A stretch of DNA of 26,645 nucleotides from JBCDCU01 sp039180865. GTDB taxonomy: Bacteria > Pseudomonadota > Alphaproteobacteria > Rhizobiales > JACESI01. This document shows positions 1-8,148 of the stretch, piece by piece. A program made the position numbers and the translations under genes. Under the pieces are notes generated by a model. The model worked only from the letters and a program-made list of their open reading frames with translations. It searched no databases and had not been told where the DNA came from. Numbering within the stretch: the stretch's first letter is position 1; every line of letters begins with the position of its first letter. The DNA lies in NCBI GenBank assembly GCA_039180865.1, contig JBCDCZ010000027.1:1-26645 (forward strand), in the 5' to 3' direction.

Positions 1-1
1 C

Positions 2-757
2 CTCCATCCGCGTCACAAACGTGCTTTGCGCCATATCGAGTATGCGCTCGGCAAGGATCATGATCTTAAGGCCATTCGCGCGATTGCGGCGGATATGTGG
101 GAGTCGATCGGTCACACATTCGCCGAGGGGCTCGTGATGGAGCGGATCATGCGGCAGCCTGACCGGTTTGATGCCAGTGTCGACGCCTTTGCGAACAACT
201 GGGTTAAGACCGAGAACGGCAGCGTTATCGCGACCCACCACTTCGGAAACTGGGAGCTGGCAAGTGCGGCATCGGTTTTGTTTTCCGATAAGCGTTTGCT
301 TGGACTTTACAAGAGGATCAAAAACCCTGAGGTCGAACGGTTCATAACTGGCATTCGCGAGGCGGGTTATCCTGGAGGCCTCTACTCCGATCGCGGCAAT
401 GGTGCGCGTCGGGCTGTTGCCACAATCCGCGATGGCGGCGATATGGCCATGGTGGCCGACCTGAGGGATCCAAAAGGAGTTGAGGTGGCATTTCTTGGTC
501 GTTCGATGATGGCCTCGCAATTCCCCGCCTCCCTCTCGCGACGCTACGGAAAACCGCTTTTTGCAGCTCAGATGCGACGCGTGAAGCCAGCACGTTTCGT
601 GCTCGATCTGGTGGAGATCCCTGTCCCTGTCACCGACAATGTTTCGGACGACATTCGGGTCGCGACGCAAGCCGTCTTTCAACAATTCGAGGATTGGATA
701 CGTCAGGATCCCGAACAATTCATGTGGGCCCCGAAGCGATGGACAGAAGGGCAATAA
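2..757 (+). CDS. LpxL/HtrB-family lipid A acyltransferase (5' end missing)
   Basis: Partial gene: the frame is open from base 2, so the true start lies to the left of the window. An in-frame TTG at 26 is probably internal, because the family is about 300 residues long and about 251 are visible here. The family transfers a secondary acyl chain from acyl-ACP to the Kdo-lipid A precursor on the inner face of the inner membrane. The catalytic HX4E motif is intact as HFGNWE (about 80 residues into the visible part). The second family block is also present: an R-x-G-N-G segment, then GDMAMVADLRD and VEVAFLG. The missing N-terminus would hold the membrane anchor. Whether this is LpxL, LpxM or the long-chain LpxXL of rhizobia cannot be told without the upstream genes. 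No terminator is obvious after the stop. Confidence 0.88.
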   Translation, partial: LHPRHKRALRHIEYALGKDHDLKAIRAIAADMWESIGHTFAEGLVMERIMRQPDRFDASVDAFANNWVKTENGSVIATHHFGNWELASAASVLFSDKRLLGLYKRIKNPEVERFITGIREAGYPGGLYSDRGNGARRAVATIRDGGDMAMVADLRDPKGVEVAFLGRSMMASQFPASLSRRYGKPLFAAQMRRVKPARFVLDLVEIPVPVTDNVSDDIRVATQAVFQQFEDWIRQDPEQFMWAPKRWTEGQ

Positions 758-928
758 AGCTGTCCGTGCCCCATTCTTGCGAAGCGTACGTTTGAAAGTG
801 TGTCCTTGGTACCACGGGCGACGCCTTGCTTCGCTTCGGCCGTCGTCCTCCACCTAAGTCGAGTGGTAATCTCTGTGGGAGTGTTTATATCAATTTGCTA
901 GGTTAAGCGTTCAGGCACTCACTCGGTC

Positions 929-1264
929 ATGACCAAGAAGACGAGACAGGCACAATTTCAGATCGGACAAGTGGTCAAACACCGAATCTTTGATTTTCGC
1001 GGTGTGATCTTCGATATCGATCCTGAATTCGCCAATACCGAGGAATGGTATCAGGCGATTCCGGAACACGTGCGCCCGCGCAAAGATCAACCGTTCTATC
1101 ACCTGCTCGCCGAAAACGATGAGACGGAGTACATCGCCTACGTTTCGGAACAGAATCTGATTATCGATGATTCAGGCCTGCCGGTTCGCCATCCTCAGAT
1201 CAACGAGGTGTTTGGCGAATTGCGCGATGGTATCTACGAAAACAAAGGCCAGGTTCTGCACTGA
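929..1264 (+). CDS. hspQ: Heat shock protein HspQ (YccV-like, hemimethylated-DNA-binding domain)
   Basis: A 111-residue protein of the usual length for HspQ. Family hallmarks are the N-terminal Q-F-x-I-G-Q-V-V-K-H-R segment, R-G-V-I-F-D-I-D-P, and the P-F-Y-H-L-L-A-E-N segment near the middle, ending in an acidic, flexible tail. In enterics HspQ is a small heat-induced protein that modulates Lon specificity and was first described as binding hemimethylated DNA. The role here is inferred from homology. The ATG at 929 has only a weak Shine-Dalgarno sequence. The 171 bases upstream show no convincing sigma-32 promoter. The gene converges on the ialB-like gene, with about 50 bases between stops. 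Confidence 0.9.
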   Translation: MTKKTRQAQFQIGQVVKHRIFDFRGVIFDIDPEFANTEEWYQAIPEHVRPRKDQPFYHLLAENDETEYIAYVSEQNLIIDDSGLPVRHPQINEVFGELRDGIYENKGQVLH

Positions 1265-1313
1265 CCATGAGGTGGGCGGGTTTTGATCAACACGCCCTGC
1301 CCCGTTTGACCGC

Positions 1314-1961
1314 TCAATTAGACTCCTGTTCGGTCTGGCGTTCTTCCAGAAGCCTCTTGCGGGCTTCCTCTGCACGACGCTGAAGTTTTTGCTGCAACGT
1401 TTCCGTTGCCGCCTGTGCCACATCAGGGCTAAGGCCCGGTCCATCGTACATCGCGGTAAAACCTGCCAGCGTCGCACTGAACTCGACTGGCTTGCCTTCT
1501 CTATTGAGGCCAACAATCTTCATATTCGCGCCGCGTTTCATCGAGTTTACGAAACCCTCATCGACACGCGCTTCGGCGATACAGGCGTTCGGCAGGCAGA
1601 TTTGGTATGGAATTGCCTGTTGTTTGGAATTGTCGACCTGAACACGGATGCCGGGCTGCAGAAGTAGGCCTGGGGGAACGAGGATCGAGAAACCCTTCGT
1701 ATCTGCGTCAGCAACCTCCACAAGGCGGAGCGAAGCAATAGGATTGCCGTTCTGAGCATTGATCTGCAAGGTCATGATGCAGACTTCTTTTTTCAGATTT
1801 TGGTCCTCGTCGCAGATTTTAATCCAGCCTTTGCTAGGGTCCGGGACAGCCGCTGCAGGCTGTTCTTGTGCGGCCGCTGGATTGCTCACGGATGCTGCTA
1901 GACCGAGCGCGAGAAGCGATGCGGCGACAGTTCCGTTGAGAATGCGAAGCGGTTTTGCCAT
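1314..1961 (-). CDS. Invasion-associated locus B (IalB) family periplasmic protein
   Basis: The preferred start is the ATG at 1961, because GAGGA sits four bases upstream of it; an in-frame ATG at 1976 has no ribosome site. From 1961 the protein has 215 residues. It begins with a classical signal peptide: MAKPLR, then a hydrophobic stretch at about residues 9-25, with likely cleavage after the Pro-Ala-Ala-Ala at about 28-31. The mature part has the IalB pattern of four cysteines (about 50, 61, 122 and 127), the last two in an ICLPNAC segment, plus a GLNREGKPVEFSATLAGF C-terminal block. It ends in a charged helical tail (about 185-215). IalB was named for Bartonella erythrocyte invasion, but family members are common in non-pathogenic rhizobia, so no virulence role should be assumed. 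Confidence 0.88.
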   Translation of the reverse strand: MAKPLRILNGTVAASLLALGLAASVSNPAAAQEQPAAAVPDPSKGWIKICDEDQNLKKEVCIMTLQINAQNGNPIASLRLVEVADADTKGFSILVPPGLLLQPGIRVQVDNSKQQAIPYQICLPNACIAEARVDEGFVNSMKRGANMKIVGLNREGKPVEFSATLAGFTAMYDGPGLSPDVAQAATETLQQKLQRRAEEARKRLLEERQTEQESN

Positions 1962-2304
1962 GAAATCCTCTATCATCGTGCGATCCGGGAAACACCCGGC
2001 TTGATCGTGACGGTTTTAATGCCTGCCGCATAGCGTACAGGTCATCATTTCGCAATGGAATATACGAAGGCTTTGGTTAAACCAAGGCTTGGCGTTGCCT
2101 TCAAGCGAATGTGAAGAGGTTCTGAGGCACTTTGCCTCGCTCCGAACTTCTGGTCCAATAGAGCCGGTGCAGTCGTGATTCGTAACGTATTCACGGTATT
2201 TGCGTTCTCAGAAGACAAAGGACATGAATCGGTAAATCGCCGAGATAGTGATGCAACACGCAGCCCCCGTTCTTACCTTATGGAGGTATGGGAGCGGCAA
2301 ACGT
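1962..2304. other. Non-coding intergenic region between divergent ialB-like and yejA-like genes
   Basis: About 340 bases with no supported gene; the short frames here are not convincing. It separates divergently transcribed genes and so should hold both promoters, but no clear -35/-10 pair could be assigned. It contains a perfect 6-bp inverted repeat at 2124-2138. A GGAGG at about 2282 and GGGAG at about 2290 precede the candidate yejA-like starts. Confidence 0.5.
2124..2138. repeat. Small inverted repeat (GAGGCA-CTT-TGCCTC)
   Basis: Perfect 6-bp arms around a 3-base loop. Partial complementarity (GTTC/GAAC, GAAG/CTTC) flanks the core, so the transcript could form a longer interrupted stem over about 2112-2151. 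No T-run follows on either strand, so it is not a standard intrinsic terminator. Confidence 0.4.
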
Positions 2305-4182
2305 ATGCAGACAAAGCGCAGAAACATGGTTTTTTGTTCGATGACAGGCTGGGTTGGGAAGTTCAGGCATATCGCGACAGCAGCGGGTTTTCTGGCTGTC
2401 CTGTCGTTCACGACTGCCGTTGAAGCGGCATCCGTCGAACAAACGCAGCATGGTATCGCCATGCACGGAAAACCTGCACTTTCCAACGGCTTTTCCCATC
2501 TGCCTTACGCAAATCCGGACGCGCCGAAAGGTGGCAGGATCACCTATTCCGCGCTTGGTTCGTTCGACAGCGTCAATCCCTTCATTCTCAAAGGGCAGAA
2601 GGTTCGGGGCTTAAGAGACCCCTTTCTTGGACACAATGTGTATGAAAGCCTTTTGTTTCGAAGTCGCGATGAGCCTTTCACACTTTATGGATTGCTCGCC
2701 GAGAGCCTGGAGGTTCCAGATGACCGTTCGAGCATCACGTTTCATTTGAATAAGAAGGCGCGCTTCTCCGATGGCGCTCCGGTGACTGCCGATGATGTGA
2801 TCTTTTCCGTTGAGCTTCTGGCAGAGAAAGGACGTCCAAATTATCGTCGGTACTATGGATCAGTGGAGCGAGTTGAAAAACTTGGGGATCATTCCGTTCG
2901 TTTCTTATTCAAAAGCGGCACCGACAGGGAGCTGGCGCTCCTTCTTGGATTGATGCCAATTCTACCCAAGCATGCCGTGGACGCAGAAACGTTTGATCAG
3001 ACGACGCTTGATCCCTTCATCGGAAGTGGCCCCTATGTGGTGAGTGAAGTCGAGCAGGGCTCGCACATTCTTCTCACAAAGGACCCCGATTACTGGGCGA
3101 AAGATCTGCCCGTCAAACGCGGTTTTGATAATTTCGATGAGATCAGGATCGACTATTACCGTGATGGAAATGCGTTGTTCGAAGCCTTCAAGAAAGGTTT
3201 GGTCGACGTCTATTTCGAGGGTGACCCGACCCGATGGAAGACAGGCTATGATGGTCGCGCAATAGAGGATGGGCGGATCGTCCAATCTGAGTTTTTCGAT
3301 CGCTCACCCAAAAGCGTCAGGGGATATGCGTTCAACACCAGACGTGCGCCCCTCAATGACGTGCGCGTGCGCCAGGCGCTCTCGATGCTGTTTGATTTCG
3401 AGTGGATCAACGCGAACCTCTTTAGTGATGGCTTTACGAGGACTGAGAGTTTTTTCCAGGGTTCGGAATTGTCGGCAATCGGACGTCCAGCAAGCGACTG
3501 GGAGCGGGAGTTCAAGCCTTTGTCTCCTGCATCCGATGCCGCCGTCTTCGATGGAAGCTGGCGTGCAACCGTAACCGATGGCAGCGGCCGGGATCGCACC
3601 GTTCTTCGTGCAGCCTTAAATCTTTTGAGGGAAGCTGGCTTTGCTCTTAGTGACGGCGTTCTCATCGGACCGGACGGTAGTCCGCTTAGCATTGAGCTCC
3701 TTTATTCTGGAACAGGCGCGGCAACGCGCCTTGGCAGCGCCTATCAGGAAACCTTGCGGCTTCTTGGTGTCGAACTTGTGCTGCGCTCCGTCGATGCTGC
3801 GCAATTCGAAGAGCGAAGGAAGTCATACGATTTCGACCTGATTGCGTGGACCTGGGGCGGAACGCTTTCCCCTGGAAACGAGCAATATTTCCGGTGGGGA
3901 TCGACGCTTGCTGACGAACCCGGCTCGTTTAATCTTGCGGGAGTCAAAGACGAAGGTGTTGATCAGGCCATCACCACTCTCGTCGCCGCTAAAGAGCGTG
4001 AACGCTTCGTGGATGCCGCCCGGCTCCTCGATCGTTACCTTATCTCGGGCCATTACGTGCTCTTTCACTATCATCTGGACAGGCAACTCGTAGCGCATGA
4101 CGTGTCAGTCGGGATGCCGGATGAGGCGCCACTTTACGGCGTGCAACCCTCCACCTGGTGGAAAAAGGATAGTGCCGAATGA
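2305..4182 (+). CDS. YejA-like ABC transporter periplasmic peptide-binding protein (SBP family 5)
   Basis: Extracellular solute-binding protein of the oligopeptide/microcin-C type, expected to deliver a peptide-like ligand to an ABC permease. The mature N-terminus has the YejA signature HGIAMHGKPAL, then PYANPDAPKGGRI and the FDSVNPF segment. Later come a DG-x-P-V-T-A-D-D-V-I-F-S block and a V-R-Q-A-L-S block, both typical of the family. A signal peptide ends at about TTAVEA. The start is uncertain: the ATG at 2305 has a GGGAG ten bases upstream but gives a long N-region; the ATG at 2341 gives a textbook signal peptide but no ribosome site; 2248 is possible but unlikely. No permease or ATPase gene is adjacent, so it is an orphan here. 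It overlaps the next gene by four bases (ATGA). Confidence 0.88.
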   Translation: MQTKRRNMVFCSMTGWVGKFRHIATAAGFLAVLSFTTAVEAASVEQTQHGIAMHGKPALSNGFSHLPYANPDAPKGGRITYSALGSFDSVNPFILKGQKVRGLRDPFLGHNVYESLLFRSRDEPFTLYGLLAESLEVPDDRSSITFHLNKKARFSDGAPVTADDVIFSVELLAEKGRPNYRRYYGSVERVEKLGDHSVRFLFKSGTDRELALLLGLMPILPKHAVDAETFDQTTLDPFIGSGPYVVSEVEQGSHILLTKDPDYWAKDLPVKRGFDNFDEIRIDYYRDGNALFEAFKKGLVDVYFEGDPTRWKTGYDGRAIEDGRIVQSEFFDRSPKSVRGYAFNTRRAPLNDVRVRQALSMLFDFEWINANLFSDGFTRTESFFQGSELSAIGRPASDWEREFKPLSPASDAAVFDGSWRATVTDGSGRDRTVLRAALNLLREAGFALSDGVLIGPDGSPLSIELLYSGTGAATRLGSAYQETLRLLGVELVLRSVDAAQFEERRKSYDFDLIAWTWGGTLSPGNEQYFRWGSTLADEPGSFNLAGVKDEGVDQAITTLVAAKERERFVDAARLLDRYLISGHYVLFHYHLDRQLVAHDVSVGMPDEAPLYGVQPSTWWKKDSAE

Positions 4183-5861
4183 CGACGGCAGACGATCGCC
4201 AAGCTGAGCTTTACTACAAGGCCGGACACTGGGGGCACGATCCTGCCACCCACTCACTCGACGGTTTATTGAAGCAGCGTGCCATGCGTGACGGCGATCA
4301 ACTGGCAATTTGCGACGACCCGTCAAAGCCGCAATGGACGGGGTCCCCGGCGCGCTCATTGAGCTTCAACGAACTCGATAGTGAGGTCGAACTCCTGGCA
4401 GCGTTCCTGCGCGGACTGAATCTCGGACCATCGGCTGTTGTCGCCTATTACGGGCCCGGGACGGTTGAAGCTTATGTTTCCATACTGGCGATCCATAGAG
4501 CCGGTCTTGCCGCAGCACCGATCCCGTTATTCTGGCGCGAGCATGACCTGAAAGACTATCTCGACCGAATTCAGGCACGTGCGATTATCACATGCGACAG
4601 GGTTGAGGATGACAATCTTGGTTTGAGAGCCAGAAACGTCGCGCAGGAAATGTTCAATATCCGGTACGTCTTTGGTTACGGTGAGGGACTGCCAGATGGT
4701 GTGATGAATCTCGATCAAATCATGGAAATGGCGAGTGCCCAGGCTTCTGAAGCCGCTTTTTTTGATCTTCCAAATCCTGGGGGGACTGCGATCTTGCTTC
4801 CCCCTGCCCTCGCCAACCCGGACCTTCCACCTGCGATCAAGAGATCATCGAACCACCTCAACGCGGCTTATCAGGCGGCAGTTCCTGACATACCTGAATG
4901 CAAGCGCTTGCTGCTTGCATTTGCCCCGACGGGATATGCAGGCATTCTGATGGGGCTTCTTGGTCTTTTGCGGTCCAGCCACACGCTTTATCTGCACCAC
5001 TATCGCGATGCCGATCATCTCTCCTGGCACATTGAGGACGTTGCAGCGGACTGCGTTGTCGTTCCTAACAGCATCGCTGAGGAAGTGCCTGCAGGCCCAT
5101 CAATGGTCTGTCTTGTGCATAAGAACAGTCATTTGCCATCGGCCTTCCCGATCGATTGGATCGACCAACCACCGGCAATTTTCGATCTGACGATTTTGAA
5201 CGAGTTTGCTGCGATCGGTCTTATGCGTCCTTCCGGACAGACTGAACCGGAGGGATTGCCGATCGATCCGGATCAACAGACACCAGGTCTTTTGAAGGTG
5301 GATATTCGCGGTCGCGCCTTCCAGGAAACGATCAGCCAGCAGACACGTCTTCGCGGGGGTGAGATCGTCGTCGCGGGTGCTAGTGTTCCCGGAGACTTTT
5401 TTCACTCTGTTGTAACCGGCGAACCGGACGGAGCCTCGTACTATGCTGTGAAGGTTAACGGCAATCGGGACGGTGAGGCTGACGAAACCATTATCCCGCT
5501 CGGCTTCCTCGGAGATGTCGCGACATTGCAGGGCTATTGTATTGCCGGCGAGACACTGGATGACTTTTTCAAACAAGTGCCGGGCGTCGTGGATGCCGCG
5601 CACTTTGTCGTAACCGATACGGGCAGCTTGTGGGCGGCGATTGTGACCGATTATCGGGCGGACATGACCCCCTCGTCCTTTAAGACAGCACTTTCCGATC
5701 TCGGCTTGTCGGCCCTTTATCATCCGGACGAACTTTTGGTCACGAACAAGATCCCACGGGGCGTTGGTGATATCGTCTTGCGTGGCGCCTTAATGTCGGA
5801 AGCAACGAGCCAGGATATGGCGAGTAGTGTTGCGTCCCGGTCTCTGCAGCAGGCCGGGTGA
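4179..5861 (+). CDS. Adenylate-forming (AMP-binding) enzyme homologue, probable pseudoenzyme
   Basis: A 560-residue protein with the overall layout of acyl-CoA synthetase/NRPS adenylation-type enzymes. It has an N-terminal L-S-F-N-E-L-D segment (about 61-67), a GLAAAPIPLF block (about 109-118), a LGFLGDV segment where TGD is expected (441-447) and an A10-like PRGVGDIVLR near the C-terminus (526-535). Key catalytic motifs are missing. The ATP-binding P-loop (T/S-S-G-T-T-G-x-P-K) is replaced by an LLPPALANPDLPP stretch at about 206-218. The YG-x-T-E motif is replaced by NEFAAIG (about 341-347). The A10 lysine aligns with Ile532. It is therefore unlikely to adenylate a substrate by the normal mechanism; a scaffold or ligand-binding role is a guess. 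AAGGA lies nine bases before the ATG, inside the upstream gene, indicating translational coupling. Confidence 0.75.
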   Translation: MTTADDRQAELYYKAGHWGHDPATHSLDGLLKQRAMRDGDQLAICDDPSKPQWTGSPARSLSFNELDSEVELLAAFLRGLNLGPSAVVAYYGPGTVEAYVSILAIHRAGLAAAPIPLFWREHDLKDYLDRIQARAIITCDRVEDDNLGLRARNVAQEMFNIRYVFGYGEGLPDGVMNLDQIMEMASAQASEAAFFDLPNPGGTAILLPPALANPDLPPAIKRSSNHLNAAYQAAVPDIPECKRLLLAFAPTGYAGILMGLLGLLRSSHTLYLHHYRDADHLSWHIEDVAADCVVVPNSIAEEVPAGPSMVCLVHKNSHLPSAFPIDWIDQPPAIFDLTILNEFAAIGLMRPSGQTEPEGLPIDPDQQTPGLLKVDIRGRAFQETISQQTRLRGGEIVVAGASVPGDFFHSVVTGEPDGASYYAVKVNGNRDGEADETIIPLGFLGDVATLQGYCIAGETLDDFFKQVPGVVDAAHFVVTDTGSLWAAIVTDYRADMTPSSFKTALSDLGLSALYHPDELLVTNKIPRGVGDIVLRGALMSEATSQDMASSVASRSLQQAG

Positions 5862-5976
5862 CACTTTAACCAGGAATTAACGATCACAGCCATCGCGTTT
5901 GCTTTATGTGGCTGAATTCACAGTTGATTCAATTCTCTCCCCTAGGTTGCGCGTCGGTTTTGCATTGCGGTGTACT

Positions 5977-7332
5977 ATGGCAAGTTTGGCGCGCGCTCTC
6001 ATTATTCGATCGGAAAATACGAACTCCGGACTAAGTTCCGGAGACGGTCTTCACAGTCCGGTCCGTTCGGCTTCAACAAGCACGGTAGAGAAGCTGCCGC
6101 GTTTCAACGTGAGCGTCCTTCACGCGCAAGCTGGCAGGAATGCTGAAATCGATTATTGTTCGGCCACTCCCGATCTCATCATCCTCGATGTGAACCTTGA
6201 TTGCTGTATCGACGATCTGGCGGCTATTTCGAAGAACCTGAAACATAACCCGACCAGTGGTTTGCTACCGGTTGTTGTGTTCAGCGATCCCGCTCACTTT
6301 CACCATTTCGATGCGGATGCTTTTTTTGATTCCAGAATGCCCGCTAACATTCTCGCGCGGAAGATCAAGCAATTGGTGCGTCTAGGAGCAATGCGGCATG
6401 AATATCAAAGACGGCGCCAGACTGCGCAGGGTTTTGGTATCGAAGCTCCGGAGATTGATGAAATTGATGGTGCTGAGACCCAACCTTTGCGCATCCTCGT
6501 GATCGGGCGCGGCGAAAGATACTTTCAACTCGCGAGTGTTTTCGGAGGTCAGGCCGTGTTGCGGTCTGCTGAAAACTTTTACTCCGGAGTCGAACTTCTC
6601 ATGCGTGAGACATTCGATTGTCTCGTCATCGATACATTATCTCCTTCGGGTTTTAGACTTGAGGAACTTGAGGCACTTAAGGAAAACCTGCGTTTCTTCA
6701 CCCTTCCCGTGATCCTTCTGCAAGAAGGTTTGCCCGAAGATGAACAGCATCTCATCCTTGAACAGGGACTGTGCGATTTGTTCGAGCTCGATGGAGATGC
6801 GCCCGAGCTTGCCGCGTTCCTGCGCACAACCGTCCAATCGGAACGCATTCGCCGGTCTCTCCATCAGGCGTTTAACTCACCGGCGTTGAGCAAAATCAGT
6901 GACTTCAATACCGGATTGCCGAATGGGAAATTCTTTGAGCGGCACGTCGAACGGCTGACAGCCCATGCACAAGCCTGGAACCTGCCGATTGCTTTCGGCG
7001 TTTTCCAGGTCGTCTTCCCGCCTCCGATGGCCGGATTGTCGATGGATCAGATCAACAAGCAACTGGTCGGACAAATCGGCCAGATGATTTCTTCGTTGAT
7101 CCGAACCCAGGACATTGCCACGCATCTGGGTGCTGGCAAATTCATCATTGCAACGCCAAACGCGAGCGCGATGTCCATCTCCGTTCTCGTCAGCCGGATT
7201 GGGTCGGTTCTGCGATCGACTGAGTTTCTGGTCGCCGGGTGTCCAAGCAAGGTCGAAATCCGCAGCGCCACTTTCGTGACGGAGCGTTCTGACAGCGCAG
7301 ATGCGGTAATGGAACGTTTGAAGGGCGCTTGA
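5977..7332 (+). CDS. PleD-like protein with two REC-like domains and a degenerate GGDEF domain
   Basis: The ATG at 5977 is preferred; a TTG at 5899 would add 26 residues without domain character. The 451-residue product reads as REC-like 1 (about 5-138), REC-like 2 (about 170-290) and a GGDEF-fold domain (about 305-450). REC 1 keeps an Asp in the phospho-acceptor position (D71 in LIILDVNL), but the usual Lys-Pro is replaced by R-M-P. REC 2 has D219 (CLVIDTLS) but weak surrounding motifs. The GGDEF domain keeps the D-x-x-T-G-L-x-N-x-x-x-F entry motif (309-320), yet the active-site GGDEF reads GAGKF (385-389), so diguanylate cyclase activity is unlikely. Residual GTP or c-di-GMP binding or partner binding is possible. 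The gene lies 115 bases after the pseudo-synthetase, on the same strand. Confidence 0.75.
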   Translation: MASLARALIIRSENTNSGLSSGDGLHSPVRSASTSTVEKLPRFNVSVLHAQAGRNAEIDYCSATPDLIILDVNLDCCIDDLAAISKNLKHNPTSGLLPVVVFSDPAHFHHFDADAFFDSRMPANILARKIKQLVRLGAMRHEYQRRRQTAQGFGIEAPEIDEIDGAETQPLRILVIGRGERYFQLASVFGGQAVLRSAENFYSGVELLMRETFDCLVIDTLSPSGFRLEELEALKENLRFFTLPVILLQEGLPEDEQHLILEQGLCDLFELDGDAPELAAFLRTTVQSERIRRSLHQAFNSPALSKISDFNTGLPNGKFFERHVERLTAHAQAWNLPIAFGVFQVVFPPPMAGLSMDQINKQLVGQIGQMISSLIRTQDIATHLGAGKFIIATPNASAMSISVLVSRIGSVLRSTEFLVAGCPSKVEIRSATFVTERSDSADAVMERLKGA

Positions 7333-7470
7333 GTTCAGCTGAATTCCGCCCAAAGGGAACCAAATGTCCCGCATTCTTGGTCTGTAGTCCCAAAGTGTGC
7401 CACGAAGCGTGCGCCGTCTCCTGAAAACATGTAGATCTCGCTCATCCCCAGATCACCCGAAAGGATTGTT

Positions 7471-8130
7471 ATGAGCGCAGAGCCTCTTATCGTTGACGTC
7501 GTCTCAGACGTCATGTGTCCCTGGTGCTATATTGGAAAGCGACGCCTTGAGCAGGCCCTGGCGCTCGCACCTGAAATCAATGTGGATATTCGCTGGCGCC
7601 CGTTTCAGCTTGACGGTACGATCCCGGAAGGCGGGATGTCCCGGCGCGAATACCTTGCCAACAAGTTCGGTGGCGATGACGGCGCGCGGCAGGTCTATGC
7701 CAGGATCGAGGAAGCCGGAGAGGCAGAAGATTTGCCCTTCGCATTCGACATGATCGAAAAATCTCCCAATACGCTCAATGCCCACCGCGTTATTCGATGG
7801 GCGATGACGACGGGCCATCAGGGTAAACTCGTCGAAGAATTGTTCCGCCGGTTTTTCGTGGACGGAGAAGACATCGGCGACAGTGAAATTCTAGCGGATG
7901 CGGCTGAAGCCGCCGGAATGGAGCGTGACATAGTTGAGCGTCTGCTGGCCGGCGATAACGACAAGAACGAGGTCAAGGCGGAAATCGAGCAGGCCCAAAA
8001 GATCGGTGTAACCGGGGTACCCTGTTTCATTATCGATCAGAAATACGCGATTATGGGTGCGCAGCAGCCTGAGACACTTGTGCAGGCGTTCCGCCAGGCT
8101 CTTGCCGAACGGGAAGCAGAAGCGTCGTAA
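7471..8130 (+). CDS. FrnE-like DsbA-family thiol:disulfide oxidoreductase (cytoplasmic)
   Basis: A 219-residue protein beginning with a beta strand that leads into the CPWC active site (Cys16 and Cys19, in SDVMCPWCYIGKRR), followed by the helical insertion typical of DsbA/2-hydroxychromene-2-carboxylate isomerase-type thioredoxin folds. The cis-proline loop is GVTGVPCFII at about residue 180, and the C-terminus has the GAQQPETL segment of FrnE relatives. There is no signal peptide, so it is probably cytoplasmic. AAAGGA lies six to seven bases upstream of the ATG. The substrate is unknown; family members are linked to oxidative-stress resistance. It converges on mfd with 18 bases between stops. 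Confidence 0.88.
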   Translation: MSAEPLIVDVVSDVMCPWCYIGKRRLEQALALAPEINVDIRWRPFQLDGTIPEGGMSRREYLANKFGGDDGARQVYARIEEAGEAEDLPFAFDMIEKSPNTLNAHRVIRWAMTTGHQGKLVEELFRRFFVDGEDIGDSEILADAAEAAGMERDIVERLLAGDNDKNEVKAEIEQAQKIGVTGVPCFIIDQKYAIMGAQQPETLVQAFRQALAEREAEAS

Positions 8131-8148
8131 TCGCTTCCGACTGCCGGA

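Noticed and set aside
1265..1313. Possible bidirectional terminator between hspQ and the ialB-like gene (GGGCG / CGCCC)
   Set aside because: Only five pairs with a 13-base loop and no T-run on either strand.
5100..5723. 207-codon minus-strand frame inside the adenylate-forming homologue
   Set aside because: The plus-strand protein has family character throughout, whereas the antisense product resembles nothing.
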